Under the pieces are notes generated by a model. The model was given only the letters and a program-made list of their open reading frames with translations, was not told the DNA's origin and made no database searches. Positions 26,745-33,328 of a DNA stretch of 33,328 bases are shown in pieces. Position 1 is the stretch's first letter, and each line of letters opens with the position of its first letter. A program made the translations under genes and the position numbers. Source of the DNA: Fortiea sp. LEGE XX443 (GTDB taxonomy: Bacteria; Cyanobacteriota; Cyanobacteriia; Cyanobacteriales; Nostocaceae); the NCBI RefSeq assembly GCF_015206815.1, contig NZ_JADEXZ010000066.1:1-33328 (forward strand), read 5' to 3'.

Positions 26745-26915
26745 TGTTGTCTATATGGGGATCACTCATACTTTACTGATTACTGAATATTTGTAGCCAT
26801 AAAATATAGTTTCAAAGGATGCTTTATGTTTAGTTTCTAATTTTAGATAACATTCTTACCCCTTGAGTAAGGAGTGGGCAACTTCTATTTTTTACTGAAT
26901 TCAGTAAATCTGCTG

Positions 26916-26960
26916 AAGACACACCATCTTAACATTGTCCTAGAATTCTGTGTCTTTTTT
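26916..26960 (+). terminator. Terminator-like hairpin with T-tract
   Basis: AAGACACA (26916-26923) pairs with TGTGTCTT (26949-26956) across a 25-base loop and runs into TTTTTT. No annotated gene ends just upstream on the plus strand except the HhH gene, which has its own hairpin, so this may end a small RNA. Confidence 0.4.
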
Positions 26961-27094
26961 GTGCCTGAGTTATGTCTTACAATTGAATAAAATCTAAGCT
27001 CACTAATATCCATGATTGGCAAGCCAAACTCATACTGAGACTTGGTTTCAGGTATTTACAGAAGCAACATTTGTCTAAATTTACAAATAAATAC

Positions 27095-27120
27095 GCTTGT
27101 GTGAGAACCAAGCTTTTTTT
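27095..27120 (+). terminator. Short hairpin followed by T7
   Basis: GCTTG (27095-27099) and CAAGC (27109-27113) enclose a nine-base loop and are followed directly by TTTTTTT. The 5-bp stem is weak. It is a second candidate end of a small transcript in this spacer. Confidence 0.35.
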
Positions 27121-27658
27121 ATTTGCTTTTATAGAATAAATAATCGCTGATGACTCATATATACTTCCTCTACATCACTAATTGTTAGTGATACATTTTC
27201 TGGAATCTGTAGACTTTATAACTAATTGTCAAGAAATGCCGATATTTGACTGACAGTATTCATAAAAACTTATTTCCCAAAATATTTTATATATATTATA
27301 TAACCTTGATTACAAAGTGTTAAGAAATTCTTATTAAAGAATATTGCAACTACTTGATTTTATTGTTAACGTGTGTATGGCAACGCTGCTGAAAACCGCT
27401 CTGAATCTAAAAGAGGTAAAACGTATGAGCCATGTCTATTCAGCCAATTGCTTGAAGTATTGATTTGCTATCTGGAAGGCGGAGGATTTCTGCAATGCAG
27501 ACTAGAACCAAAATATCTGATTGCTGAAGGCTTAGTTCTCCTTTGAATTCAACGAGGATCGATGATTTGTCTCACCTGCGAGAAATGAGTAGCTGTAATT
27601 GCGTCTATCTGCAAGCACACAACGCAGGGTAAGACTTAAATTCTGGAGATGAAAACTG

Positions 27659-28534
27659 ATGAAGATTCAAGGTAACGTTGCTCTAATCACAGGGGCTTCT
27701 CGCGGTATTGGAAAAGCGATCGCCCTAGCGCTGGCGCAACAAGGTATGAAAAGACTAATCTTAGTAGCACGCGATCGCCAAAAGTTAGCAGAAGTCGCTC
27801 AAGAAATTGAAGCGATGGGAACAGAAGCCGTCATCATGACGCTAGATTTAACTCGCGCCACTGAAGTAAATATTACGGTAGCGCAACTATGGCGTAGTCA
27901 CGGCCCAATCAATCTACTAGTTAACTGTGCAGGAGTTGCATATCAAACCTCATTCTTGCGTTCTAAACTCCCCCAAGTGCAAGAAGAACTTTCGGTGAAT
28001 TTATTGGGAATGTATACCCTCACCAGTCTAATCGCTCGACGCATGGCCAGCCAAAAACAGGGGACAATTGTCAATGTCTCTAGTTTAATGGGGAAAGTCG
28101 CTGCACCGACGATGGCAACATATTCAGCCACCAAGTTTGCCATCTTAGGATTTACCCAAGCCTTACGTCAGGAACTAGCTGAGTACAATATTCAAGTCAA
28201 AGCCTTACTACCTTCTCTCACCGACACAGATATGGTGCGAGACTTGCGACTATTTCGCTGGGTGATCCCTATGAGTCCCCAACAAGTAGCACAAGCCTTA
28301 ATTGTCGGATTGCAAAATGATGCACCAGAAATTTTAGTCGGATGGCAAAGTCATTTAGCTGTGTGGTGTCAACGCCTCGCCCCTTGGTTGCTAGAGTTGA
28401 TTTTAAAAATAGCTACACCACCAAAAAAGCAGCAGTCTGAAGAAAAACCTGCTTTTTTCAGCAGAATCAATCGTTTTTGTGATGTTTTACTATCCAGAAA
28501 CGTAACTCCGTTGCTGTCTCCACGTAAGTCTTAA
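27659..28534 (+). CDS. Short-chain dehydrogenase/reductase
   Basis: A 291-residue classical SDR. The cofactor motif TGASRGIG is at 11-18, the NNAG-equivalent VNCAG at 88-92, catalytic Ser141 in VNVSSLMG, and Tyr155/Lys159 in YSATK, so the enzyme should be active. It is probably NADP-preferring, judging by Arg15 and Arg38-Arg40 (ARDR) after the second strand. The C-terminal tail (about 230-275) is extended and hydrophobic, then basic, as in membrane-associated SDRs acting on lipids or sugars. The substrate is not identifiable. HetN, a well-known SDR of heterocyst-formers, carries an RGSGR pentapeptide that is absent here. The ATG at 27659 follows GGAGA. It may be cotranscribed with the GH57 gene 45 bases downstream. 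Confidence 0.88.
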   Translation: MKIQGNVALITGASRGIGKAIALALAQQGMKRLILVARDRQKLAEVAQEIEAMGTEAVIMTLDLTRATEVNITVAQLWRSHGPINLLVNCAGVAYQTSFLRSKLPQVQEELSVNLLGMYTLTSLIARRMASQKQGTIVNVSSLMGKVAAPTMATYSATKFAILGFTQALRQELAEYNIQVKALLPSLTDTDMVRDLRLFRWVIPMSPQQVAQALIVGLQNDAPEILVGWQSHLAVWCQRLAPWLLELILKIATPPKKQQSEEKPAFFSRINRFCDVLLSRNVTPLLSPRKS

Positions 28535-28576
28535 GAGATTGTGGGACGCGATCGCCTACTGCAACAATAAAGATAC

Positions 28577-28610
28577 AGTATGAGGGATGAAAAGTTTTAT
28601 TCCTCATACT
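28577..28610 (+). other. Hairpin over the GH57 start codon
   Basis: AGTATGAGG (28577-28585) pairs perfectly with CCTCATACT (28602-28610), and inner bases pair partly (about 13 of 15 positions of each arm). The first candidate ATG of the GH57 gene (28580) lies in the left arm and the second (28613) just after the right arm. The arms use the CATACT heptad family. Confidence 0.5.
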
Positions 28611-30106
28611 TTATGCTTTCCTTTCCTACAACCGTCCCCCCAGAAATCATTGATGGCTTACCAAATATTTCTGGATGGGAAAACGAGGTGCTTTCTGTCG
28701 TTAACCATAATGAACCTGTATTCTTACCCTCAACCAATATCAAGTTAGAGGATATCAATGCAGTATTTGCGATCGCATTGCACATGCACCAGCCAACCAT
28801 ACCTGCGGGACATGGTGGCGAACTGATCAGCAATCTGCAATATATGTTTGAACATCCCAACGAAGGCGATAACCACAACGCCGCGCCTTTTGCTTATTGC
28901 TATAGCCGTATGGGAGATTTCATTCCAGAACTCGTCAGCCAAGGGTGCAATCCCCGCGTCATGTTAGATTACTCTGGCAATTTGTTGTGGGGATTGCGCC
29001 AAATGGGACGCAACGATGTTCTCGACAACCTCAAACGGATTACTTGCGATCAAAAATATCAGCCTCATGTTGAATGGCTGGGGACAATGTGGAGTCATGC
29101 TGTTGTCCCTTCCACACCCATACCCGATATTAAATTGCACATCATCGCTTGGCAACAATATTTTGCTGCGATTTTTGGTTGGGAAGCATTGGCGCGAGTT
29201 AAAGGCTTTTCGCCACCAGAAATGCACTTGCCAAATCACCCCGATACTCTCTTTGAATTTATCAAATCACTCAAAGAATGCGGCTACCGTTGGTTACTCG
29301 TACAAGAACATTCTGTAGAAACAATTAACGGCACATATCTTACTTATAAACATTTACCACACCGTTTAATCGCACGTAATTCCCAAGGGGAAACAATTAG
29401 CATCACAGCCTTGATTAAAACTCAAGGTTCTGATACAAAATTAGTTGCTCAGATGCAACCATACTACGAAGCCAAAACACTTTCAAAACAACAAGTAGGA
29501 AATGTATTAATACCACCAATAGTCAGCCAAATTGGTGATGGTGAAAATGGCGGCGTGATGATGAATGAATTTCCCAGCGCTTTTAAACAAGCTTGGTGGG
29601 ATATGGTAAATCATGGCGGTGGTAAATCCGGCGTTGTGGGGATGTGCGGCACAGAATATTTAGAGTTAATCGAAGCCGCAGGTTGCAACCCAGAAGATTA
29701 TCCTACTTGTCAACCAGTAGGACAGCATCAAATTTGGCAACGAGTTTCACTAGACAATTGTCAACCTGAAGCTGTAGAAAATGCCATCCAAGAATTAAAA
29801 CAAATAAATCCAAATTTTCATATGGATGGTGCTTCATGGACAAATCATATTAGCTGGGTAAAAGGTTATGAAAATGTGTTATCTCCAATGAATCAACTCA
29901 GCAGCTTATTTCATGAACGAATAGATAAAATGCTGCTAAATAATGAACCGGAATCGATTACTAAACAATCTCAATATCGCCAGGCATTACTATATAACTT
30001 TTTGCTCCAAACTAGCTGCTTTCGTTATTGGGGACAAGGTACTTGGACAGACTACGCAAAAGAAATTTATAAACGTGGGGAGACTTTGCTGCAAGCAAAT
30101 TTATAA
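28580..30106 (+). CDS. Glycoside hydrolase family 57 protein
   Basis: A 508-residue GH57 enzyme acting on alpha-glucans such as glycogen or related oligosaccharides. Family motifs: HQP at 70-72 (motif 1), the PPEMHLP segment with the presumed nucleophile Glu214 (motif 3), and a GDGENGG block at 319-325. In motif 4 the expected Asp region reads LLVQEHS, where no Asp is visible, so the acid/base residue should be checked by alignment. No signal peptide is apparent, suggesting a cytosolic enzyme of storage-glucan metabolism. ATG at 28580 gives the longest form but lies inside a hairpin; ATG at 28613 (12th residue) is an alternative that starts MLSFPTT. A GC-rich terminator follows 33 bases after the stop. 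Confidence 0.85.
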   Translation: MRDEKFYSSYFMLSFPTTVPPEIIDGLPNISGWENEVLSVVNHNEPVFLPSTNIKLEDINAVFAIALHMHQPTIPAGHGGELISNLQYMFEHPNEGDNHNAAPFAYCYSRMGDFIPELVSQGCNPRVMLDYSGNLLWGLRQMGRNDVLDNLKRITCDQKYQPHVEWLGTMWSHAVVPSTPIPDIKLHIIAWQQYFAAIFGWEALARVKGFSPPEMHLPNHPDTLFEFIKSLKECGYRWLLVQEHSVETINGTYLTYKHLPHRLIARNSQGETISITALIKTQGSDTKLVAQMQPYYEAKTLSKQQVGNVLIPPIVSQIGDGENGGVMMNEFPSAFKQAWWDMVNHGGGKSGVVGMCGTEYLELIEAAGCNPEDYPTCQPVGQHQIWQRVSLDNCQPEAVENAIQELKQINPNFHMDGASWTNHISWVKGYENVLSPMNQLSSLFHERIDKMLLNNEPESITKQSQYRQALLYNFLLQTSCFRYWGQGTWTDYAKEIYKRGETLLQANL

Positions 30107-30138
30107 ACTGACAGCAGATTTTATATGAGTAAACCACA

Positions 30139-30178
30139 GTAGGGTGGGCATGATCATGCTCACCCTACGAGCTTTTTT
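30139..30178 (+). terminator. Strong intrinsic terminator after the GH57 gene
   Basis: Arms GTAGGGTGGGCATGA and TCATGCTCACCCTAC (30139-30168) pair with one mismatch, followed by GAGC and TTTTTT to 30178. Its position 33 bases beyond the stop fits transcription termination. Confidence 0.75.
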
Positions 30179-30295
30179 GTAAATTTAATTGAACGTTGAT
30201 TTAAATGATAACTTAATGTGAATTAAAATCTATTTTCAATAAAGTAATTTAAATTTTTATATAAGACTAATATTTGATTTCTGAAAGACATGTAG

Positions 30296-30323
30296 GGTGT
30301 GTTAGGCGTGAGCCTAACACACC
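30296..30323. repeat. 12-bp perfect palindromic repeat
   Basis: GGTGTGTTAGGC and GCCTAACACACC around a GTGA loop. This is a type of dispersed hairpin in Nostocales spacers, similar in style to the element at 10443-10551. It is not adjacent to a gene end. Confidence 0.65.
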
Positions 30324-30649
30324 ATCGCTAGCTTTTGGTGCGTTGCGCTCCGCGACAACACTACACATATTTAGATTTTTTCAAAAATCTAATCGGATTC
30401 CTATAGAAATATTCGGTGTTGCATAAATGCGGGATGATTTTTTTGTATTTCTTTCTAAAAAACCTCTTCTTCTCTACGAGACGCTGCGCGTAGACTTCGG
30501 CGTGAGCTCAGTCGAACGCTTGCTTCCCCGCAGGGATATGCGTACTTTGCGGTTCATTATTTCATCCCTAAATTCAGCAACGCCTAAAAATTAACCTCTC
30601 TTACTGGCGTGACAAATCTAAAAAACTTATGTGTACACGTTAGCTAAAA

Positions 30650-30734
30650 CGGAGAGGGGGGGATTCGAACCCCCGTTAAGTTTCCTTAAAACGCATTTCG
30701 AGTGCGTCACCATCAACCACTCGGACACCTCTCC
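30650..30734 (-). tRNA. tRNA-Ser (anticodon CGA)
   Basis: An 85-base type II tRNA. The acceptor arms GGAGAGG (30734 to 30728) and CCTCTCC pair, with discriminator G at 30650. The D-arm includes GAGTGGTTGATGGT. The anticodon stem ACGCA/TGCGT holds loop CTCGAAA, giving anticodon CGA (reads UCG). A long variable arm TTTAAGGAAACTTAA and the T-arm GGGGGTTCGAATCCCCC follow. The long variable arm and anticodon identify serine. CCA is not encoded. Confidence 0.96.
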
Positions 30735-30881
30735 AGGTATTGATAAAAATAAATTGCGAATGTGCCTCTATGCTATGATAACACCCCGATGATACAGCCA
30801 CAGGGGGACAAGCTGGCATTTGTTAAGACTTGAGACATCACACAGTTTACTTTAATTCAAAAATAACTGCGATCGCTTGAT

Positions 30882-30947
30882 TCAGCACAGTAATTTTTGA
30901 TCATCACCACCAAAGGCGATCGCATCTAAATAAATTAAAGCTTCCAT
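30882..30947 (-). other. Possible short antisense coding remnant upstream of leuB
   Basis: A minus-strand frame reads MEALIYLDAIAFGGDDQ and ends with a stop at 30882-30884. The frame stays open upstream across the leuB start to about 31030. The composition looks protein-like, but part of it is a HIP1 octamer, which always encodes AIA-like runs. It could be a remnant or chance. I do not recognise a family. Confidence 0.25.
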
Positions 30948-31007
30948 AGGTACATCTTGCTCGGTATGATATTTAATCTGCAAGCATTTACCTAATAGAA
31001 ATCTCCT

Positions 31008-32093
31008 ATGACTCAGAACTACCGCATTACCTTACTTCCTGGCGATGGCATTGGCCCTGAAATTATGGCAGTGGCGGTAGAGGTGCTGAATGTCGTCGGG
31101 GAAAAATTTGATATTCAGTTTGAATTTCAAGAAGCTTTGATTGGTGGTGCAGCAATTGACGCTACAGGTGAACCTTTGCCAACTTCAACCTTAGATGTTT
31201 GCCGTAATAGTGATGCTGTTTTACTCGCTGCTATTGGTGGTTATAAATGGGATTCCCTACCATCGCATTTACGCCCGGAAGCAGGTTTGTTAGGACTGCG
31301 GGCGGGTTTGGGATTATTTGCCAATTTACGCCCAGCCCAAATTCTACCCCAGTTAATTGATGCTTCGACTTTAAAACGGGAAGTTGTGGAAGGCGTAGAT
31401 ATTATGGTGGTGCGCGAACTCACGGGTGGGATTTATTTTGGTAAACCCAAGGGAATTTTTGCAACAGAGACTGGTGAGAAACGCGGTGTGAATACAATGG
31501 TTTACAGCGAATCAGAAATTGAGCGCATTGGTAGAGTCGCCTTTGAAACAGCCAGAAAACGCCGAGGTAAACTCTGTTCTGTAGATAAAGCCAACGTATT
31601 AGAAGTATCTCAATTATGGCGCGATCGCATCACCAAACTGGCCGCAGAATATCCTGATGTGGAACTTTCTCATCTATATGTGGATAACGCCGCAATGCAA
31701 CTAGTCCGCGCTCCCAAACAGTTTGATACGATTGTCACAGGCAATCTGTTTGGCGATATTCTCTCCGATGCTGCTGCCATGCTGACAGGAAGTATTGGGA
31801 TGTTACCCTCTGCTAGTTTGGGCGCTTCTTCTCCTGGTGTATATGAACCAGTTCACGGTTCTGCACCAGATATTGCAGGACAAGACAAAGCAAATCCTTT
31901 AGCACAGGTTTTGAGTGCGGCGATGATGCTACGTTATGGCTTAAATCAACCCCAAGCAGCAGACAATATTGAGCAAGCCGTGTTGCAAGTATTAGAACAA
32001 GGCGATCGTACAGGCGATATTATGTCTTCTGGGATGAATCTTTTGGGTTGCCGTGCAATGGGCAATTCACTTATTCAAGCATTAAAGAAATAA
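31008..32093 (+). CDS. leuB: 3-isopropylmalate dehydrogenase
   Basis: A 361-residue cytosolic NAD-dependent decarboxylating dehydrogenase of leucine biosynthesis, converting 3-isopropylmalate to 2-ketoisocaproate. Conserved blocks are [12 protein letters not shown] near the start, [14 protein letters not shown] around 96-109, the family signature with [20 protein letters not shown] at about 225-244 and [14 protein letters not shown] after it, and [14 protein letters not shown] near 282-295. The length fits bacterial LeuB. The ATG at 31008 has only a weak ribosome binding site (AAATCTCCT upstream). A hairpin directly after the stop provides termination opposite ycf4. Confidence 0.97.
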   Translation: MTQNYRITLLPGDGIGPEIMAVAVEVLNVVGEKFDIQFEFQEALIGGAAIDATGEPLPTSTLDVCRNSDAVLLAAIGGYKWDSLPSHLRPEAGLLGLRAGLGLFANLRPAQILPQLIDASTLKREVVEGVDIMVVRELTGGIYFGKPKGIFATETGEKRGVNTMVYSESEIERIGRVAFETARKRRGKLCSVDKANVLEVSQLWRDRITKLAAEYPDVELSHLYVDNAAMQLVRAPKQFDTIVTGNLFGDILSDAAAMLTGSIGMLPSASLGASSPGVYEPVHGSAPDIAGQDKANPLAQVLSAAMMLRYGLNQPQAADNIEQAVLQVLEQGDRTGDIMSSGMNLLGCRAMGNSLIQALKK

Positions 32094-32133
32094 CGCCGTG
32101 TGTTAGGTTTGAGAGAAAGTTGCACACGGCGTT
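32092..32133. terminator. 11-bp hairpin between convergent leuB and ycf4
   Basis: AACGCCGTGTG (32092-32102) pairs perfectly with CACACGGCGTT (32123-32133). The left arm begins inside the leuB stop codon. It lacks a T-tract, so termination efficiency is uncertain. Confidence 0.55.
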
Positions 32134-32168
32134 ACTTTACACTTCAGACTTCACACTTCATACTTTAC
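32134..32168. repeat. Heptanucleotide repeat (ACTTYAN)x5
   Basis: Five consecutive heptads, ACTTTAC, ACTTCAG, ACTTCAC, ACTTCAT and ACTTTAC, run up to and over the stop codon of ycf4 (TAA at 32165-32167 on the minus strand). This is the most complete tract of this repeat family in the window, and it supplies the ycf4 stop. Confidence 0.75.
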
Positions 32169-32761
32169 AGCCCTTCCAAAGGTACTCGTAAAAAGCGGGC
32201 TAATTCTGCACCTTGTGTTTCTATTTCAGTTAAAGATAGTGGCTGACCTACTCTAGTTAAGGGTATATCTCGCCGACCCTTAATGCGTAGATAGACAGCA
32301 CGACGAGGATTTAAACCTTCTTTAATGTCCAATCGCACAGATTGTACATCTTGGATGCGGGCATCAATTTCGATGCGGCGATTTTTACCGGGAAATCCCC
32401 AGCGAAAGATTTTGAGGCTACCAGTTTCTTGATTGAAATCGTTGTAGCCACCACCTACATCCCACAAAATCATTAGCCACAAGTACAAAGATAAAAGCAA
32501 GCCAGCACTACCGTACAAGCCCATAACTAATCCTTGGGGGACAAAAATTAATTGAGTAGGATCAGTGACTAATAGTAAATTAATTTTTAGATAACTAGAG
32601 ATGCCTGCCAACAAAAAGCCTGTGGCTCCCATTGTCACAATAGTTGCCCACCAGTAGTTACTCAACCGACGAGAACCGAGAACTTTTTGATGCAAAAGGC
32701 TGGAAGAGGAGCGATCGCCATTAGGTGAATCGCCTTGGTTAACTGTTGTTGATGCCGTCAT
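32165..32761 (-). CDS. ycf4: Photosystem I assembly protein Ycf4
   Basis: A 198-residue thylakoid membrane protein that helps assemble photosystem I. After a polar N-terminus (1-35) come two membrane helices (about 38-60 and 75-100), then a conserved stromal/cytosolic domain containing GGYNDFN, FRWGFPGKNRRI, IQDVQSVRLDIKEGLNPRR and IPLTRVGQPLSL, all typical of Ycf4. The length is close to 185-200 seen in cyanobacteria and chloroplasts. The ATG at 32761 is preceded by AAGG. It is divergent from psbD across a 431-base spacer, a pairing known from other cyanobacteria. Confidence 0.95.
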   Translation of the reverse strand: MTASTTVNQGDSPNGDRSSSSLLHQKVLGSRRLSNYWWATIVTMGATGFLLAGISSYLKINLLLVTDPTQLIFVPQGLVMGLYGSAGLLLSLYLWLMILWDVGGGYNDFNQETGSLKIFRWGFPGKNRRIEIDARIQDVQSVRLDIKEGLNPRRAVYLRIKGRRDIPLTRVGQPLSLTEIETQGAELARFLRVPLEGL

Positions 32762-33192
32762 GGAACTACCTTGCCCTGTGAGTTCTTGCCTATATCAATG
32801 GTCAATGGTCAATAACTATTCTCTCTTACTCCCTGCCCCCTGCTCCCTTACCTTTTTTCCTACTCCCTAATTTTGAGATTTCTGAGAAAAGTTGTGTCAG
32901 ATTGTAAAATTTCTGATATTCATATTATTTAATAGGTTTGTGATCAATACCAGATTTCCATGCGTAGTTAGGGCAAAAACCCGAACTAATGTGATAAGTT
33001 AAGGATCATTAAGTTACCACAAGCTAGGTTACTAGCCAATGGTACGTGTAATGGCATAAGCCTGAGAAATGCCAACTTACTTAAGTGGCAAGCTCTCAGA
33101 AACTCAGCAGTATCAAAGCTGCTGAGACTGTCAAAAAAACGTTTATTCCTCAAAAGCGTTGAAATTTTTAGTAAAAAGAGGATTTTAGTCCG
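32762..33192. other. Divergent ycf4-psbD control region
   Basis: A GCTCCC/ACTCCCT-type heptad tract occupies about 32826-32870. Further on, possible leader structures of psbD are GGCAT/ATGCC (33053-33073), GCCA-CTT/AAG-TGGC (33071-33089) and the perfect CTCAGCAG/CTGCTGAG (33103-33126). The promoters could not be fixed by eye. AGAGGA at 33177-33182 is the likely psbD ribosome binding site. Confidence 0.5.
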
Positions 33193-33328
33193 ATGACCAT
33201 CGCAGTAGGACGCGCCCCCAGTAGAGGGTGGTTTGACGTACTAGACGACTGGTTAAAGCGCGATCGCTTCGTATTCGTAGGTTGGTCAGGAGTATTACTA
33301 TTCCCCTGCGCCTTCCTAGCATTAGGCG
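33193..33328 (+). CDS. psbD: Photosystem II D2 protein, partial
   Basis: The first 45 codons of the D2 reaction-centre protein, a thylakoid membrane subunit of photosystem II that binds the charge-separating cofactors with D1. The visible residues ([36 protein letters not shown]) are the highly conserved D2 N-terminus. The gene runs off the window end; psbC usually follows and overlaps it. The ATG at 33193 has AGAGGA ten bases upstream. A leader of hairpins precedes it. Confidence 0.97.
   Translation, partial: MTIAVGRAPSRGWFDVLDDWLKRDRFVFVGWSGVLLFPCAFLALG

Larger units (their letters stand above)
26745..27658. other. Long spacer with hairpins, possible small RNA locus
   Basis: More than 900 bases with no convincing gene. 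It holds an 18-base perfect palindrome TTTACTGAATTCAGTAAA (26891-26908), two terminator-like hairpins (described separately) and an AT-rich stretch with possible promoters near 27280-27310. A 28-codon frame at 27377-27463 begins with ATG but has no recognisable family. The last 280 bases are likely the leader of the dehydrogenase gene at 27659. One or more small RNAs are possible but not shown. Confidence 0.4.
30107..30649. other. Repeat-rich spacer
   Basis: No gene is recognisable. It contains the GH57 terminator, a 12-bp palindrome at 30296-30323, and a GC-rich block at about 30460-30545 with the inverted pair CTACG/CGTAG and the strings GGCGTGAGCTCAGTCGAACG and CCCCGCAGGGATATGCG, which resemble dispersed filler of Nostoc genomes. 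Confidence 0.5.

Noticed and set aside
27659-28534. HetN identity for the short-chain dehydrogenase
   Set aside because: HetN carries an RGSGR pentapeptide; none is present, and the sequence looks like a generic membrane-associated SDR.
30460-30545. CRISPR-like repeat near the tRNA gene
   Set aside because: The strings are dispersed filler repeats without regular spacing or equal-length spacers.

Overview
The window reads as chromosomal DNA of a filamentous, probably heterocyst-forming cyanobacterium of the Nostoc/Anabaena group. The grounds are many HIP1 octamers (GCGATCGC), photosystem genes (ycf4 and the start of psbD), a PatD-like heterocyst-frequency protein, a cyanobacterial-type TPP riboswitch ahead of thiC, and the tandem heptanucleotide repeats and GC-rich hairpin repeats usual in Nostocales spacers. 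No phage, transposase or CRISPR array was seen.

Layout. 1-771 (-): start-proximal 257 codons of a Pit-type phosphate permease, cut by the window edge. 904-4447 (-): zinc-dependent dehydrogenase, HAMP sensor histidine kinase, PatD-like protein. 4725-6998 (+): bifunctional (p)ppGpp synthetase/hydrolase. 7093-14983 (-): CNNM/DUF21-CBS membrane protein, a GT41 (SPINDLY-like) glycosyltransferase, a 1316-residue methyltransferase-GT2-methyltransferase-GT4 fusion, and a small TPR membrane protein. The two glycosyltransferase genes share an accessory module placed at opposite ends of the two proteins. 15814-16032 (+): 72-residue conserved cyanobacterial protein. 16077-21827 (-): FHA-Ser/Thr kinase, zinc-ribbon/pseudokinase-like/PP2C phosphatase, PAS histidine kinase, RluE-like pseudouridine synthase. 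22121-23593 (+): TPP riboswitch and thiC.

23690-25349 is an AT-rich accessory island. It holds a two-gene operon: a 125-residue minimal CRISPR polymerase (mCpol, the Cas10 palm-domain relative used as OptS in Panoptes anti-phage systems), coupled by a 4-base overlap to a 261-residue protein with a CARF-like Rossmann domain and two C-terminal membrane helices. By analogy with Panoptes, the cyclase would make a cyclic dinucleotide constitutively that holds the membrane effector inactive, and phage enzymes or sponges that remove the nucleotide would release it. Facing it is a DUF433/DUF5615 toxin-antitoxin pair whose toxin is truncated. This island is the most interesting part of the window.

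25731-26653 (+): TM2-SHOCT membrane protein and a helix-hairpin-helix protein with overlapping start and stop. 26654-27658: about 1 kb without a convincing gene but with several hairpins that may mark small RNAs. 27659-30106 (+): short-chain dehydrogenase and a GH57 glycoside hydrolase. 30107-30649: repeat-rich spacer. 30650-30734 (-): tRNA-Ser(CGA). 31008-32093 (+): leuB. 32165-32761 (-): ycf4, divergent from psbD (33193 onward, +), which is cut by the window end.

All calls come from reading the sequence and recalled family motifs. No database search was run.
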